A stretch of 40,572 nt of DNA from a bacterium (GTDB lineage Bacteria > Pseudomonadota > Alphaproteobacteria > Rhizobiales > JAKIUO01): contig JAAETJ010000628.1 of the NCBI GenBank assembly GCA_024228495.1, positions 1 through 40,572 of the forward strand, read 5' to 3'. Positions 25,821 to 34,618 of this stretch are shown here, piece after piece. The notes under the pieces were generated by a model. The model was not told where the DNA came from. It saw nothing but the letters and a program-made list of their open reading frames with translations, and made no database searches. Within the stretch, counting starts at the first letter, position 1. Each line of letters begins with the position of its first letter. The translations under genes were made by a program, and so were the position numbers.

Positions 25821-25936
25821 AATAACAACTCACAACATTCACTTCCCGGGGTTCGCTATTGTTATTGCTGAGCCGCCCGTGTTACTGATCAGAGATGCTT
25901 AGAGTTAATACTAGGAAACAAAAGGGAAACCAAATT

Positions 25937-26752
25937 ATGTTGATCGATTTGGCTGTGTGCCGGACCCGATTGTATAAAACAGCCATTGTCACACTATTTT
26001 CCTGCCTATTCGCCACTTCAGTTCCAGCTGGTGGTGCCAACAAGATTGTCTGCGAAAAAGCCGGTCCGCAGGCCCCTCGCGATATTTCCAGCACAGCCGG
26101 TAGCAACTCCGTGAAATTTGCGGTGGCTCCGCCAGCAGTTAAATTGAACCTTTGCGATATCCATTTTCATCGCAATGCCGAACACCGCGCCAGTGGTTAT
26201 AAAAAACTTGCCGGAAAAGGCGATCATAAGGGCTATGTTTGCAATAGTGCAAAGACCACCCCCATGCACACACAATCCAGCGGCCATGATTCTGGCAATA
26301 AAGGTTGCGCCGGCATTTCTTCTGGCGATACAGTTGAGGTTCACTGGGTATTTACAACCTGTGACGTAAAGCCAGGACCGACATTAAACAGTTGTTTTTC
26401 GAGCACCTGCAAAAATCCAAAATTACGCGTTGAAGCTCGCGTATTCAAACTTACCAACAATGCATCTGGCGCAGATTTTGGGTCATTTACAGACTATTCT
26501 TCCGGCCAGGTAAAATTACCTCCAGTGACAGAGCCAGTTGAATATCTCGGCTCGACCACCGGCTCTGGTTATAATGATGGAACCTGTTCCCCCTTCAATG
26601 TAACCTGGAATGTGTCATCTTCCTGCCAGCCTTTGCAAATCGACAGCATCAATGCATGGTGCGGCAAAAAGAAAAATGCATTTTCCGAGGATCACGCTCA
26701 TGGCGTACGCCGACTTGTAAAAGATGCAGCGCTGCTCTCGCCCATAAACTAA
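25937..26752 (+). CDS. Exported delta-class carbonic anhydrase
   Basis: The 271-residue protein starts at the ATG behind AAAGGGAAAC. A signal peptide is visible (basic start, then TAIVTLFSCLFATSVPAGG). CDIHFHRNAEHRASGY carries a His-x-His pair (H76, H78), and VEVHWVF supplies the third His (H136). This arrangement is the zinc site inferred for delta-class enzymes such as diatom TWCA1. Several Cys residues (CDIH, YVC, GCAG, TTCDV, SCFSSTC, SSCQP, NAWC) suggest disulfides in an extracytoplasmic protein. Reaction: CO2 + H2O to bicarbonate and a proton. It is followed on the same strand by two more exported proteins. Confidence 0.87.
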   Translation: MLIDLAVCRTRLYKTAIVTLFSCLFATSVPAGGANKIVCEKAGPQAPRDISSTAGSNSVKFAVAPPAVKLNLCDIHFHRNAEHRASGYKKLAGKGDHKGYVCNSAKTTPMHTQSSGHDSGNKGCAGISSGDTVEVHWVFTTCDVKPGPTLNSCFSSTCKNPKLRVEARVFKLTNNASGADFGSFTDYSSGQVKLPPVTEPVEYLGSTTGSGYNDGTCSPFNVTWNVSSSCQPLQIDSINAWCGKKKNAFSEDHAHGVRRLVKDAALLSPIN

Positions 26753-26824
26753 AAAATAATTACACTGAGGGACGCGCTATCTTACAGGCCCATCCCTCTT
26801 TTGCCATTTTGCGGAGACGTGGTT

Positions 26825-28057
26825 TTGAATACACAGATCAGAGCATCAGTGTTGTCGATAATTTCTTCTGTCCTGGCAGTATTGCCAAGCACAGCGCAGG
26901 CACATGAACTCAAGTTTAAAATCGAGAAATGCGGTTGCGACGCTTCCTGTTATACAAAAGAGGTTAAAAGTCTAACCTGTACGGACAGTGACATCAGGTT
27001 CAAGTCTCGCGGACTTCCCCATAAGAGTCACTCCTTGATGAAGGGAATAACGGCCAGCAATCAACAGTTTCCCACGATTCACGATCATAATATCACCATT
27101 ACCCGTTCGCCCCAGGAATCCTGGTTGACGAAATCAACAGCACCCGGTGCCATAGGCATCGCTGTCAATGGTGTACCAATCTTTAGTCCAGACACACAGG
27201 GGCCGATGCAATTCTTGACCGGTCGCCCCGCTTCTGCCCTTGAGAAGGGCGAACTTGACGAATGTGGAGGGCATGCCGGTCGAGGTGATGATTATCATTA
27301 TCATGTCGCCCCGAAGTGCCTGATCAAAGACCTCGGCCCCACTCACGTCGAAGTCAAAAAACGTCCGATCGGTTATGCCATGGATGGTTATCCTATTTTA
27401 GCACTGGGCTGGTTTGATCGCAAAAATAATATTGAGAGCCTGCTGGACAAATGCCGCGGCATTTACGATTCCAAAAAACAATATTTTTACAATGTCATGC
27501 ACAAGCCCAAATGGAACATTCTGGATTGCTTTAAAGGCATACCGCAAAGGAATTTCAATAGAGATTTATGGAAACATCGTCAGGACCGCTATAGCAATGA
27601 AATTATTGGCTCCCCCATCGCCTTTGTTGTTGAGAAATATCAATTAAAAACAAAGGGCGATCACAAATGCCATATCATGACAGGTATGTTAAAAAATGAA
27701 CAACTGTTGCAGACTGACATGTCCATCAAACACGTTGGACGCAAAAGAGGGACACTATTCTATTGCAATTCCGGGTGTTATGGCCAGTTTTTTGAAGCTG
27801 ATCGCAATGCCAGTTTTCGTGGACGGGTGATGTATTTTGAACGTCCAACCGATAACTGCCCCGCAGTACTGGGGCTAGCGGGATTGCCCATGTTTAAAGC
27901 CTATGAGGGGCGACGACAATTGCAACATCGTGGCCCGCCCCCTGGTGGCGTGCAGAGGCGTCGCCCCCCCCCTGCAGGTCCACGCAATGGCCGTCCGCCG
28001 CCGCCCCGTCCTGGAGACACATGGCCCTCTCGCCCACCACCCCGTAGATGGCCTTAA
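26825..28057 (+). CDS. Exported YHYH-domain protein with Pro/Arg-rich C-terminal tail
   Basis: I start this at TTG 26825, eight bases after GGAG, giving the signal peptide LNTQIRASVLSIISSVLAVLPSTAQA ending before HELKF. About 410 residues. The YHYH motif (DDYHYHVAPKCL) is near residues 157-160, followed by GYAMDGYPILAL, the other family hallmark. Upstream are NITITRSP and GIAVNGVPIF, typical of this domain. Cys pairs suggest disulfides. The last 45 residues are almost only Pro, Arg and Gly (PPPGGVQRRRPPPAG...). The biochemical role of YHYH proteins is unknown; the His/Tyr motif suggests metal binding. It sits about 70 bases after the carbonic anhydrase. Confidence 0.88.
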   Translation: MNTQIRASVLSIISSVLAVLPSTAQAHELKFKIEKCGCDASCYTKEVKSLTCTDSDIRFKSRGLPHKSHSLMKGITASNQQFPTIHDHNITITRSPQESWLTKSTAPGAIGIAVNGVPIFSPDTQGPMQFLTGRPASALEKGELDECGGHAGRGDDYHYHVAPKCLIKDLGPTHVEVKKRPIGYAMDGYPILALGWFDRKNNIESLLDKCRGIYDSKKQYFYNVMHKPKWNILDCFKGIPQRNFNRDLWKHRQDRYSNEIIGSPIAFVVEKYQLKTKGDHKCHIMTGMLKNEQLLQTDMSIKHVGRKRGTLFYCNSGCYGQFFEADRNASFRGRVMYFERPTDNCPAVLGLAGLPMFKAYEGRRQLQHRGPPPGGVQRRRPPPAGPRNGRPPPPRPGDTWPSRPPPRRWP

Positions 28058-28173
28058 TATTCAGGCAGAGACTTTTAGCCTTCTCCGCGACGTAAAAACG
28101 GACCAGGCAGTTAAAATGACGAACTATTTGGTTGGCCACCAAATTGCCTCTATCTAATACGAGAGTATTTCTC

Positions 28174-29034
28174 ATGATTAATAAAAAACTTGCAGCACAA
28201 CGCTATATCTTTGGCGCCTTTTTCTTATGTCTTGTTACTCCGGGCACCGTAACAGCTCAACAGCCGCCACCACGACCTTTCTGGGATGTTTTTGGCAAGC
28301 CTCCGCACCGTGGTGACTCCTTTAGACCTCCGCGCCCCGGAGGACCCAACGATCCAAACCGTCCCCCACGCCCCGGCGACAGGGACCACCCTCGACCAGC
28401 ACCTCGACATTCAAACTCACAGATAAAAAATCTGAAAACACAAGGCTCAACACCAATCACCGGCGAGGTCTGGGTCGACAATTGGTTTAAACTCTATGTC
28501 AACGGCAAAAAACTGATTGAGGATAGCGTTTCCATTCGAACTGAACGCTCTTTCAATGCAGAAAGGTTCCGGTTTCGAGCAAGCAAACCCATCACTTTCG
28601 CGTTTGAATTTCGTGATTTTATGCAAAATGCAACAGGCCTCGAATATATTGGATCCCGACGTCAGCAGATTGGCGATGGCGGGGCAATCGCCCAATTTAA
28701 AAACAGCCGAACAGGTGCACTGATTACTGCTACAAACCATCAGTGGCGTTGCCTGACGGTTCAGTACGCACCGCTCAATCAAGATTGTGCACGAATGCGT
28801 ATCCCAATCGTAAACAAGGGCGCCTGCGCACAACGTATTCGGCATATCCCGAAAAATTGGATGAGTTCCAGCTTTGACGACAGCTCCTGGCCACAAGCCA
28901 CAGAGTACTCAGCCAGAGAAGTAAGACCAAAGGACGGATATGATCGCATAAGTTGGAAAAAGGCTGCCAGATTCATCTGGGGTGCTGATTTAAAACGCGA
29001 CAACGTTTTGCTGTGCCGTCTCATAGTTCGCTAA
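28174..29034 (+). CDS. Exported protein with Pro/Arg-rich N-terminus and lectin-like (galactose-binding-like) folds
   Basis: The 286-residue protein is taken from ATG 28174 (MINKKLAAQRYIFGAFFLCLVTPGTVTAQ, a signal peptide). Residues about 30-80 are Pro/Arg/Gly/Asp-rich (FRPPRPGGPNDPNRPPRPGD). The folded part starts GEVWVDNWFKLYVNGKKLIEDSV, then RSFNAERFRFRASKPITFAFEFRDF and GLEYIGSRRQQIGDGG. This is a beta-rich pattern seen in secreted proteins of marine bacteria and algae. Near the end, ASMSSSFDDSSW-like text (SSSFDDSSWPQATEYSAREV) and WGADLKRDNVLLCR are typical of galactose-binding-like jelly rolls. Substrate unknown. Its Pro/Arg segment mirrors the tail of the preceding YHYH protein. Confidence 0.82.
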   Translation: MINKKLAAQRYIFGAFFLCLVTPGTVTAQQPPPRPFWDVFGKPPHRGDSFRPPRPGGPNDPNRPPRPGDRDHPRPAPRHSNSQIKNLKTQGSTPITGEVWVDNWFKLYVNGKKLIEDSVSIRTERSFNAERFRFRASKPITFAFEFRDFMQNATGLEYIGSRRQQIGDGGAIAQFKNSRTGALITATNHQWRCLTVQYAPLNQDCARMRIPIVNKGACAQRIRHIPKNWMSSSFDDSSWPQATEYSAREVRPKDGYDRISWKKAARFIWGADLKRDNVLLCRLIVR

Positions 29035-29137
29035 CAAACCCTGGTTTGCTAATTTGGACGACTGCGATGCAAGAAGTCCAGGCTCAAGCGCGTCGCCTCA
29101 TATTTCGACCACCCGAAAATCAGATATGCGAGATGAG

Positions 29138-29353
29138 AGATGCCTCCCTATTTGAATGCCGAGTTAATAGTGGTAAGTTTTTGATGACTTTCGAGTCGGT
29201 CATATCGATGACGATAATTTTTCCTTCGCGCAGGTGAGGTGTCGCCATGACGCGCGTTCCTTGATAATCAAAGGTAATTCCCGATTCCATATGGACGCAA
29301 AAAAAGCCGGTGTGATCGCGCGCCTTCATCACACAAAAAACGTGCCGATAAAA
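29138..29353 (-). pseudogene. Possible d1-haem-domain (NirN/NirF/NirS-like) fragment
   Basis: A minus-strand frame reads FDYQGTRVMATPHLREGKI followed by IVIDMTDSKVIKNLP. That is the pattern of a propeller blade from the cytochrome cd1/NirF/NirN group. It breaks off after KNLPLL into unrelated residues and a stop, and is bounded upstream by a stop about 10 codons before the readable part. No other part of such a gene is visible nearby. Assignment is by pattern only. The remaining sequence of the 29035-29538 gap shows no other gene. Confidence 0.38.
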
Positions 29354-29538
29354 TTATAAAGAGGGCAGCTACTCTCCATTCAACCGCAAATCAAAAAAAC
29401 AACTCTTGACCGCACCGGCCCTAATCGGATTAACTTTTATCTACCGCACCCGATCCTGATCAAGGCTGGGGCGAGAACATGTTTGTTTGCCCAGCCAAAC
29501 TGTTCAATGACATATGGGAGAGAAAAGGCTGTACGATT

Positions 29539-30216
29539 ATGACTCCTGACGAATTATCGACATTGCGGTCCTCGACCCTGTTTAATAGTTTGCCGGATGG
29601 AATCTCGCAAAAAATCGTCGGCAATGAGCCACCGCGCAATTATGCGAAAGGACAAACTATCTTTTCGCAAGGGGAGGTCGCTGATCATTTTTATGTCATT
29701 TTGAGCGGATGGGTGAAGATATATCGTCTACACAGCTCGGGTGATGAAATCATATTGCATATTTTCAAAAGCGGTGACAGCTTTGCCGAAGCCGCGATGT
29801 TTTCCGGCTATCGCTATCCTGCCATGGCTGAAGCCATTGAAAACACGAGAATGTTATCGATAAACTGTAACCACTTCAAAAAACTATTGGGTGAAAACCC
29901 CGAAATAGCCATGTCAATGCTGGCGTCCACATCCGTTCATCTAAAGGGCCTGGTCCTCGAAATTGAACAGATGAAGGGGCGCAATTCCCTGCAAAGACTT
30001 GCCTTTTTTCTGATTGACCTTTGCCCCATGGACGCCACAAAGGCTGTTGTCGAATTGCCATACGAAAAGTACCTTGTCGCCTCAAGGCTGGGTATTCAAC
30101 CAGAAAGCCTGTCGCGTCTACTAAAAAAAATGCAGGGATATGGTGTCCATTGCAACAAGAATAAAATTACAATTTCAGACGTCGTGGCCCTTCGAGACCT
30201 GGCGATAGAAGACTAA
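29539..30216 (+). CDS. Crp/Fnr-family regulator (Dnr-like)
   Basis: The 225-residue protein starts at the second in-frame ATG (MTPDELSTLRSSTLF); starting at 29479 would add 20 odd residues. The N-terminal cyclic-nucleotide-binding fold shows GQTIFSQGEVADHFYVILSGWVKIYR and SGDSFAEAAMF. A dimer helix follows, then a winged helix with ASRLGIQPESLSRLLKKMQ as recognition region. There is no FNR-type N-terminal Cys cluster, and the phosphate-binding Arg of true CRP is not evident. It resembles haem- or NO-sensing Dnr/NnrR regulators. The possible d1-domain remnant just upstream would fit a lost denitrification link. Targets unknown. Confidence 0.85.
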   Translation: MTPDELSTLRSSTLFNSLPDGISQKIVGNEPPRNYAKGQTIFSQGEVADHFYVILSGWVKIYRLHSSGDEIILHIFKSGDSFAEAAMFSGYRYPAMAEAIENTRMLSINCNHFKKLLGENPEIAMSMLASTSVHLKGLVLEIEQMKGRNSLQRLAFFLIDLCPMDATKAVVELPYEKYLVASRLGIQPESLSRLLKKMQGYGVHCNKNKITISDVVALRDLAIED

Positions 30217-30651
30217 ACCTGCTGGTCCCGATGCTGCCTTTTAGATCCCCTCCCAATCCAGTTGATCCCGCGCGCGAATTGACAATTGTTAAAACGGCTG
30301 CTCCCTGTCCACTTTTATGTTGCCCCCACCGGTAATCACAAAGGAGGGTGCAGATAATACACACCAAATCTGCTACCCACAATATATTCTATGGTGGTTC
30401 AGCTTTCTTTGTTCATATCTTTTTCGGGCTGACCATTCACAGCCATTTATACATCGTCAACGAATCCACAAATGAGAAAACGCTCACCGAATCGGTCGCT
30501 CATGGCAAACACCTGGATCAAGGCTAATCTTATCCTGCGCTATTATCTAGAACTGGATGCCGCGACCGGTGGTTGGAGCACGGCCTCTAAACAGCCTCAT
30601 ATCGATGATCATCGCGGCCCTGCTAGTCCTATATGTCAGCCCTTCTTTATT
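30217..30651. other. Intergenic stretch with no gene seen
   Basis: This 435-base gap between the Crp/Fnr regulator and the end of ppk2 holds only short overlapping frames with no recognisable residues. I see no RNA gene, no strong terminator and no repeat. Confidence 0.6.
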
Positions 30652-31476
30652 TTAAGCAGGCTGTTTCCCCATCAAAGCGGGGATAATGTCGGGAACGAAC
30701 GTCTGATCTTCCATGGGCGGGCGCACATATCCCGATTGAGCAGGACGCGGATCAAGAACCGGTGGTGCCGGGGTCAGATCTTTATAATCAAACAGACTAA
30801 GAAGATGGCTGATACATTTCAGTCTCGCATGCTTCTTGATATCAGCATCTACGACATACCAGGGAGCCTGCTTGATGTCGGTATGGGCAAAGTTGAAATC
30901 CTTTGCCTTGGAATACTCGACCCAGCGCTGACGCGATTCCAGATCCATGGGAGATAATTTCCAACGCTTGGTGGGTTCGGAGAGCCGCGACTGAAAGCGC
31001 CGCTCCTGCTCCTCATCGCTGACCGAGAACCAATATTTTATGAGCTTGACGCCAGAGCGCACCAGCATGCGCTCAAATTCGGGGCACGAGCGCATAAACT
31101 CTTGATATTCATCGTCAGTGCAAAAACCCATCACCCGCTCGACGCCCGCACGGTTATACCAGGAACGATCGAGAATGACCATTTCTCCAGCCGCCGGCAA
31201 GTGAGCAACATAACGTTGAAAATACCATTGTGTGGTTTCACGTTCCGTTGGAGCTGGCAGCGCCACCACTGAGCAGATGCGCGGATTGAGCGGCTCTGTG
31301 ATACGCTTGATGGTACCGCCTTTGCCAGCGGCATCGCGCCCTTCAAACACCACCACAACTTTCATGCCCTCATGTTTGATCCACTCTTGTAACTTGACCA
31401 GCTCGACCTGCAGCCTCGCCAGCTCACGTAAATAAATCTTGTTTGGAATTTTCATTCTTGTGCCGTTCTTTGCCAT
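30652..31476 (-). CDS. ppk2: Polyphosphate kinase 2
   Basis: The 274-residue protein is taken from the ATG behind GGAGGGACACTGTTG; the frame is open to 31533 but the extra residues are not family-like. Walker A is FEGRDAAGKGGTIKR, Walker B/lid region is ILDRSWYNRAGVERVMGF, and WKLSPMDLESRQRWVEYSKAKD is a PPK2 signature. It transfers phosphate between polyphosphate and nucleoside diphosphates (class I, single domain). It follows tauC on the same strand after about 207 bases without a strong terminator, so read-through is possible, but a functional link with taurine use is not evident. Confidence 0.95.
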   Translation of the reverse strand: MAKNGTRMKIPNKIYLRELARLQVELVKLQEWIKHEGMKVVVVFEGRDAAGKGGTIKRITEPLNPRICSVVALPAPTERETTQWYFQRYVAHLPAAGEMVILDRSWYNRAGVERVMGFCTDDEYQEFMRSCPEFERMLVRSGVKLIKYWFSVSDEEQERRFQSRLSEPTKRWKLSPMDLESRQRWVEYSKAKDFNFAHTDIKQAPWYVVDADIKKHARLKCISHLLSLFDYKDLTPAPPVLDPRPAQSGYVRPPMEDQTFVPDIIPALMGKQPA

Positions 31477-31683
31477 CAACAGTGTCCCTCCAATGTGCGG
31501 ATCAAAATCACCTTGATTGAATATGACCGGCATCCACGAGCCGATACAAGCGATTTGACAGATCAGCAGCCTGCCGCAGTCCTATTGCCTGCTTTTCACT
31601 CTTTATGTACCTAGGCACGAAGCAGTCGTGCGAGATAAACCAGAGCGAAAAGCTGACAAAACCCCAGACGTTCAGTTTTTCAT

Positions 31684-32547
31684 TTACTTGCCTTTCCATG
31701 GAACGAGTTTACGTTCAAGCCAGCGCATGAATAGATCGAACGAATAGGCAATCACGCCAATAACAATAATGCCCATGATGACGATATCTGTGACCAGGAA
31801 CTCTGAGGCACTCATGATCATCGCACCAAGCCCCTCTTCAGTGGCAACCAGTTCGGCTGCAACGAGTGTCGTCCAGCCAAAACCAATGGCAATGCGCATA
31901 CCCGTCAGGATTTCAGGCATAGCCCCTTTCATGATCACATGCCACAAGATTTGCACCTTGCTGGCGCCAAGCGAATAGGCAGCGTGAATTTGCTCGATGG
32001 CCACCGAGCGCACACCAGCCCTTGTGTTCAAAACAATGGGCGCGAACATCGCGAGGTAAAGCAGTACTATTTTCTGGGTTTCATCAATGCCGAACCAAAT
32101 CACTGTCAAGGGCAGATAGCCCAAAGGAGGCAGTGGCCGATAGAACTCGATAGGTGGATCAAATACGCCCCTAAAAATCCGGTTGGTGGCCATGGCCATG
32201 CCGATTGGTATGCCAGTTATAGCGGCTAAAAAGAACGCCCCGAATATACGGGTAAAACTTGCCTGAGTATGCTGCCAGAGCGTACGGTCCTGATATCCTT
32301 CGGTCCCCACAAGCATGAACTTCGCCCATACTGCACTTGGAGACGGTAGAAATAATGGCTTGATGAGTGGCCCCATGGCGGTCGCCGTCACAAGATACCA
32401 AAGCAAAAAGAAGCCAAACGCCGAGAAAATCGCTATGGTCGTACTATTGCCCATGCCTGGCGCACCATAAGCGTCTCCCGGCTTGGCGGGGCCAGCCGAA
32501 AACAGGTTTTTCAAAAAACCCGGGGGTTTTGTGTTGGAATTATCCAT
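31684..32547 (-). CDS. tauC: Taurine ABC transporter permease
   Basis: The 287-residue inner-membrane permease starts at ATG 32547 ([14 protein letters not shown]) behind GGGAGGGAAG and overlaps the end of tauB by eight bases. About six membrane helices are visible. The cytoplasmic EAA-type loop reads [26 protein letters not shown]. SsuC/TauC-like segments include [17 protein letters not shown] and [21 protein letters not shown], which are strong for the sulfonate/taurine group. The substrate is assigned from the adjacent tauA, tauB, tpa and xsc genes. Confidence 0.94.
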   Translation of the reverse strand: MDNSNTKPPGFLKNLFSAGPAKPGDAYGAPGMGNSTTIAIFSAFGFFLLWYLVTATAMGPLIKPLFLPSPSAVWAKFMLVGTEGYQDRTLWQHTQASFTRIFGAFFLAAITGIPIGMAMATNRIFRGVFDPPIEFYRPLPPLGYLPLTVIWFGIDETQKIVLLYLAMFAPIVLNTRAGVRSVAIEQIHAAYSLGASKVQILWHVIMKGAMPEILTGMRIAIGFGWTTLVAAELVATEEGLGAMIMSASEFLVTDIVIMGIIVIGVIAYSFDLFMRWLERKLVPWKGK

Positions 32548-33409
32548 CGAGCTTCCCTCCCTCAACTTCGTCTCCGTGAATAATGGACAGAATTTTTTCG
32601 CGCATGGCGATGAAATCCGGATCGGATTTTACCTTGCGTGCGTCTCGACAATCAAAAAAACGTTGATAGAAATCGAGTTCGAATTCGTGTGTAATCCTGC
32701 CTGGTCGTGGCGACATGACAATGAGGCGTGTCGCCAGAAACAAGGCCTCTTCCACACTATGGGTAATGAAGAACACTGCTTTGTGCGTCTCACGCCAAAT
32801 ATCGAGTAGCAGCTCTTGCATACTGTCTCTTGTCAACGCATCAAGCGCCCCCAGCGGTTCGTCCATTAGCAAAACCTTGGGATCGCTGGTCAAGGCCCGC
32901 GCCAACCCGACCCTTTGTTGCATACCACCAGACAGCTCGTAAGTGCTGTGATTTACGAAGTCTTCCAACCCGACAAGTTTTAGATATTTATTGGCAATCT
33001 CGCGACGCTCCTTCGTCGAGATACCTTGTAATTTGAGACCGAAGGTAACATTTTTGACAACGTTCAGCCATGGCAGCAGAGCATGCTTTTGAAACACCAC
33101 TCCCCGATCAGCGCCCGGACCAGCCACCGGCTGCCCATCGAGAGTCACCTGACCACTGGTCGGCTCAAGAAAACCAGCCAGAAGATTCAAAAAGGTTGTC
33201 TTGCCGCAGCCCGAAGCTCCTAGCGCCACAACGAAATCTCCAGGCTTCATGGAAAACGAGACATTTTGAAGAGCGTGAACCCCTTCCCCGTCATTTGTGG
33301 GATAAATGACCGTTACATCATCTGCCATTAATTCTGCAGTGGATACGGCCCCCGATCCCGACGGCGGCGCACCCGTTTGTTCTGTGGTATTTTCATTTTG
33401 GTCAATCAT
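32540..33409 (-). CDS. tauB: Taurine ABC transporter ATP-binding protein
   Basis: The 289-residue protein is taken from the ATG ([13 protein letters not shown]) after GAGGAGTTGTC; an upstream in-frame start at 33526 would run into tauA's end and is rejected. Walker [18 protein letters not shown]-loop [14 protein letters not shown], signature [15 protein letters not shown], Walker [13 protein letters not shown] and H-loop [10 protein letters not shown] are complete. The N-terminal 30 residues are an acidic/polar extension absent in short TauB proteins. It powers uptake through TauC. Confidence 0.95.
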   Translation of the reverse strand: MIDQNENTTEQTGAPPSGSGAVSTAELMADDVTVIYPTNDGEGVHALQNVSFSMKPGDFVVALGASGCGKTTFLNLLAGFLEPTSGQVTLDGQPVAGPGADRGVVFQKHALLPWLNVVKNVTFGLKLQGISTKERREIANKYLKLVGLEDFVNHSTYELSGGMQQRVGLARALTSDPKVLLMDEPLGALDALTRDSMQELLLDIWRETHKAVFFITHSVEEALFLATRLIVMSPRPGRITHEFELDFYQRFFDCRDARKVKSDPDFIAMREKILSIIHGDEVEGGKLDG

Positions 33410-33435
33410 GACAACTCCTCTGATTAAAATAAAAA

Positions 33436-33462
33436 GGGCTGCGAACTTTTTGTTCGCAGCCC
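33436..33462 (-). terminator. Intercistronic hairpin between tauA and tauB
   Basis: A perfect 11-bp stem GGGCTGCGAAC/GTTCGCAGCCC with a 5-base loop lies in the 67-base gap. On the minus strand it is followed by TTTTTATTTTAATC. This is a terminator-like stem between the binding-protein gene and the transporter genes, the classic layout for attenuated expression of the downstream genes or a stabilised tauA message. Confidence 0.85.
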
Positions 33463-33476
33463 AGTAAGAGGAAGTG

Positions 33477-34487
33477 TTATTTTCCGAGGGCCTTTTTAAC
33501 CCAGGTGTCATTGACCGTACTACCATAATCCGGGAGCAGTTTATCTATCTTCTTTTCACCCTTCAAGAAGGCCGAGGTATGATAGATGGCTTGAGCTGCT
33601 CCGCCTTTGGCACCGCCGCCAAGCCATGTCGAGGAGGCTTGTTCCGCAAGTGTTGGGAAACCATAGAGGGCCAACACGCCAGCAACATCGGCGTCACTAC
33701 CTCCAACCATCTTGACGATCTTTTTAGCATTGTCGGTTCCAGGACCAAAGGACGCTGGATTACTGCGATAAGCTTCATCAGCTGCCGCGATGGTTTTGAT
33801 AAAGCTGACCATAAAGTCGGGATTGGCTTTAGCCCATGTCTTGTTGGAAACAAGCCCATCAAAGGTTGCTTTGCCCCAACTGGAAAGCGTTCCAGAGGTG
33901 ATCAGCACTTTGCCGGTTTTCTTGATGCGTCCAAGCGCTGGATCCCAGACAAAAGCGGCATCAATATCGCCACGTTCCCAAGCAGCTGCAATAGCATTTG
34001 GTTGCATATTGAGAATTTTCATCGACTTTGGATCAATGCCAAATTGCTCAAGAGCAAACAAGGTATGGAAATGAGTTGTTGATACAAACGGCACACCAAG
34101 TTTCTTACCCTTTAGATCTTGCGGGGAAATGATACCCGAACCGTTGCGAACAACAAGTGCTTCTGCTGAAGCTATATCTTCGCAGATCCAGAACAGCTCA
34201 ATATCAAGACCCTTGCTGATACCAGCAGCGATAGGGCTGGAGCCAGCCAGAGCAATATGAATATCGCCCGATGCCATGGCGTTAATCACCTTGGAACCGG
34301 AATTGAATTTTTTCCAGTTGATTTTGTAACCCGAAGCTTTTTCAAAATCACCATTGGCAATGGCTACTTTCCAGGGGTTATAAATGGTTTGATAACCGAT
34401 TGTCACTTCCTTGGCGGCAACGGCCATACTGACCATGGCGAACGTAGCTGCCAGGCCAATAATAATGCTTGTAAAAAGTTTCTTCAT
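33477..34487 (-). CDS. tauA: Taurine ABC transporter substrate-binding protein
   Basis: The 336-residue periplasmic protein starts at ATG 34487 behind GGGAGGAAGAC. A signal peptide is visible ([24 protein letters not shown], cleavage after AVA-A). The mature start [25 protein letters not shown] matches TauA proteins, as does [29 protein letters not shown]. The 43-residue upstream extension of the open frame (to 34616) lacks signal features. It heads tauABC. Whether it shares the tpa promoter or has its own in the 131-base gap is open. Confidence 0.96.
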   Translation of the reverse strand: MKKLFTSIIIGLAATFAMVSMAVAAKEVTIGYQTIYNPWKVAIANGDFEKASGYKINWKKFNSGSKVINAMASGDIHIALAGSSPIAAGISKGLDIELFWICEDIASAEALVVRNGSGIISPQDLKGKKLGVPFVSTTHFHTLFALEQFGIDPKSMKILNMQPNAIAAAWERGDIDAAFVWDPALGRIKKTGKVLITSGTLSSWGKATFDGLVSNKTWAKANPDFMVSFIKTIAAADEAYRSNPASFGPGTDNAKKIVKMVGGSDADVAGVLALYGFPTLAEQASSTWLGGGAKGGAAQAIYHTSAFLKGEKKIDKLLPDYGSTVNDTWVKKALGK

Positions 34488-34618
34488 GTCTTCCTCCCGA
34501 GTTGAAATATTATTGCGCTCTGAATCGATCCAGGACCGGCGTATCGGAGCGATTTTGTTACAAAGAATAGCACAAAAAGAAGATCCCGTGCAATCAGGTA
34601 ACGATCTGTCTAACAAGT

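Noticed and set aside
29013-29237. 74-codon plus-strand frame after the lectin-like gene
   Set aside because: It overlaps the end of that gene and the opposite-strand d1-like fragment. It has no ribosome site and no recognisable residues.
30472-30957. 161-codon plus-strand frame overlapping the end of ppk2
   Set aside because: Most of it is antisense to ppk2, whose motifs are clear. The non-overlapping part has no supporting feature.
34500-34618. A second TauR box in the tauA-tpa gap
   Set aside because: The TCCAGGACC stretch does not match CTGGACYTAA on either strand.
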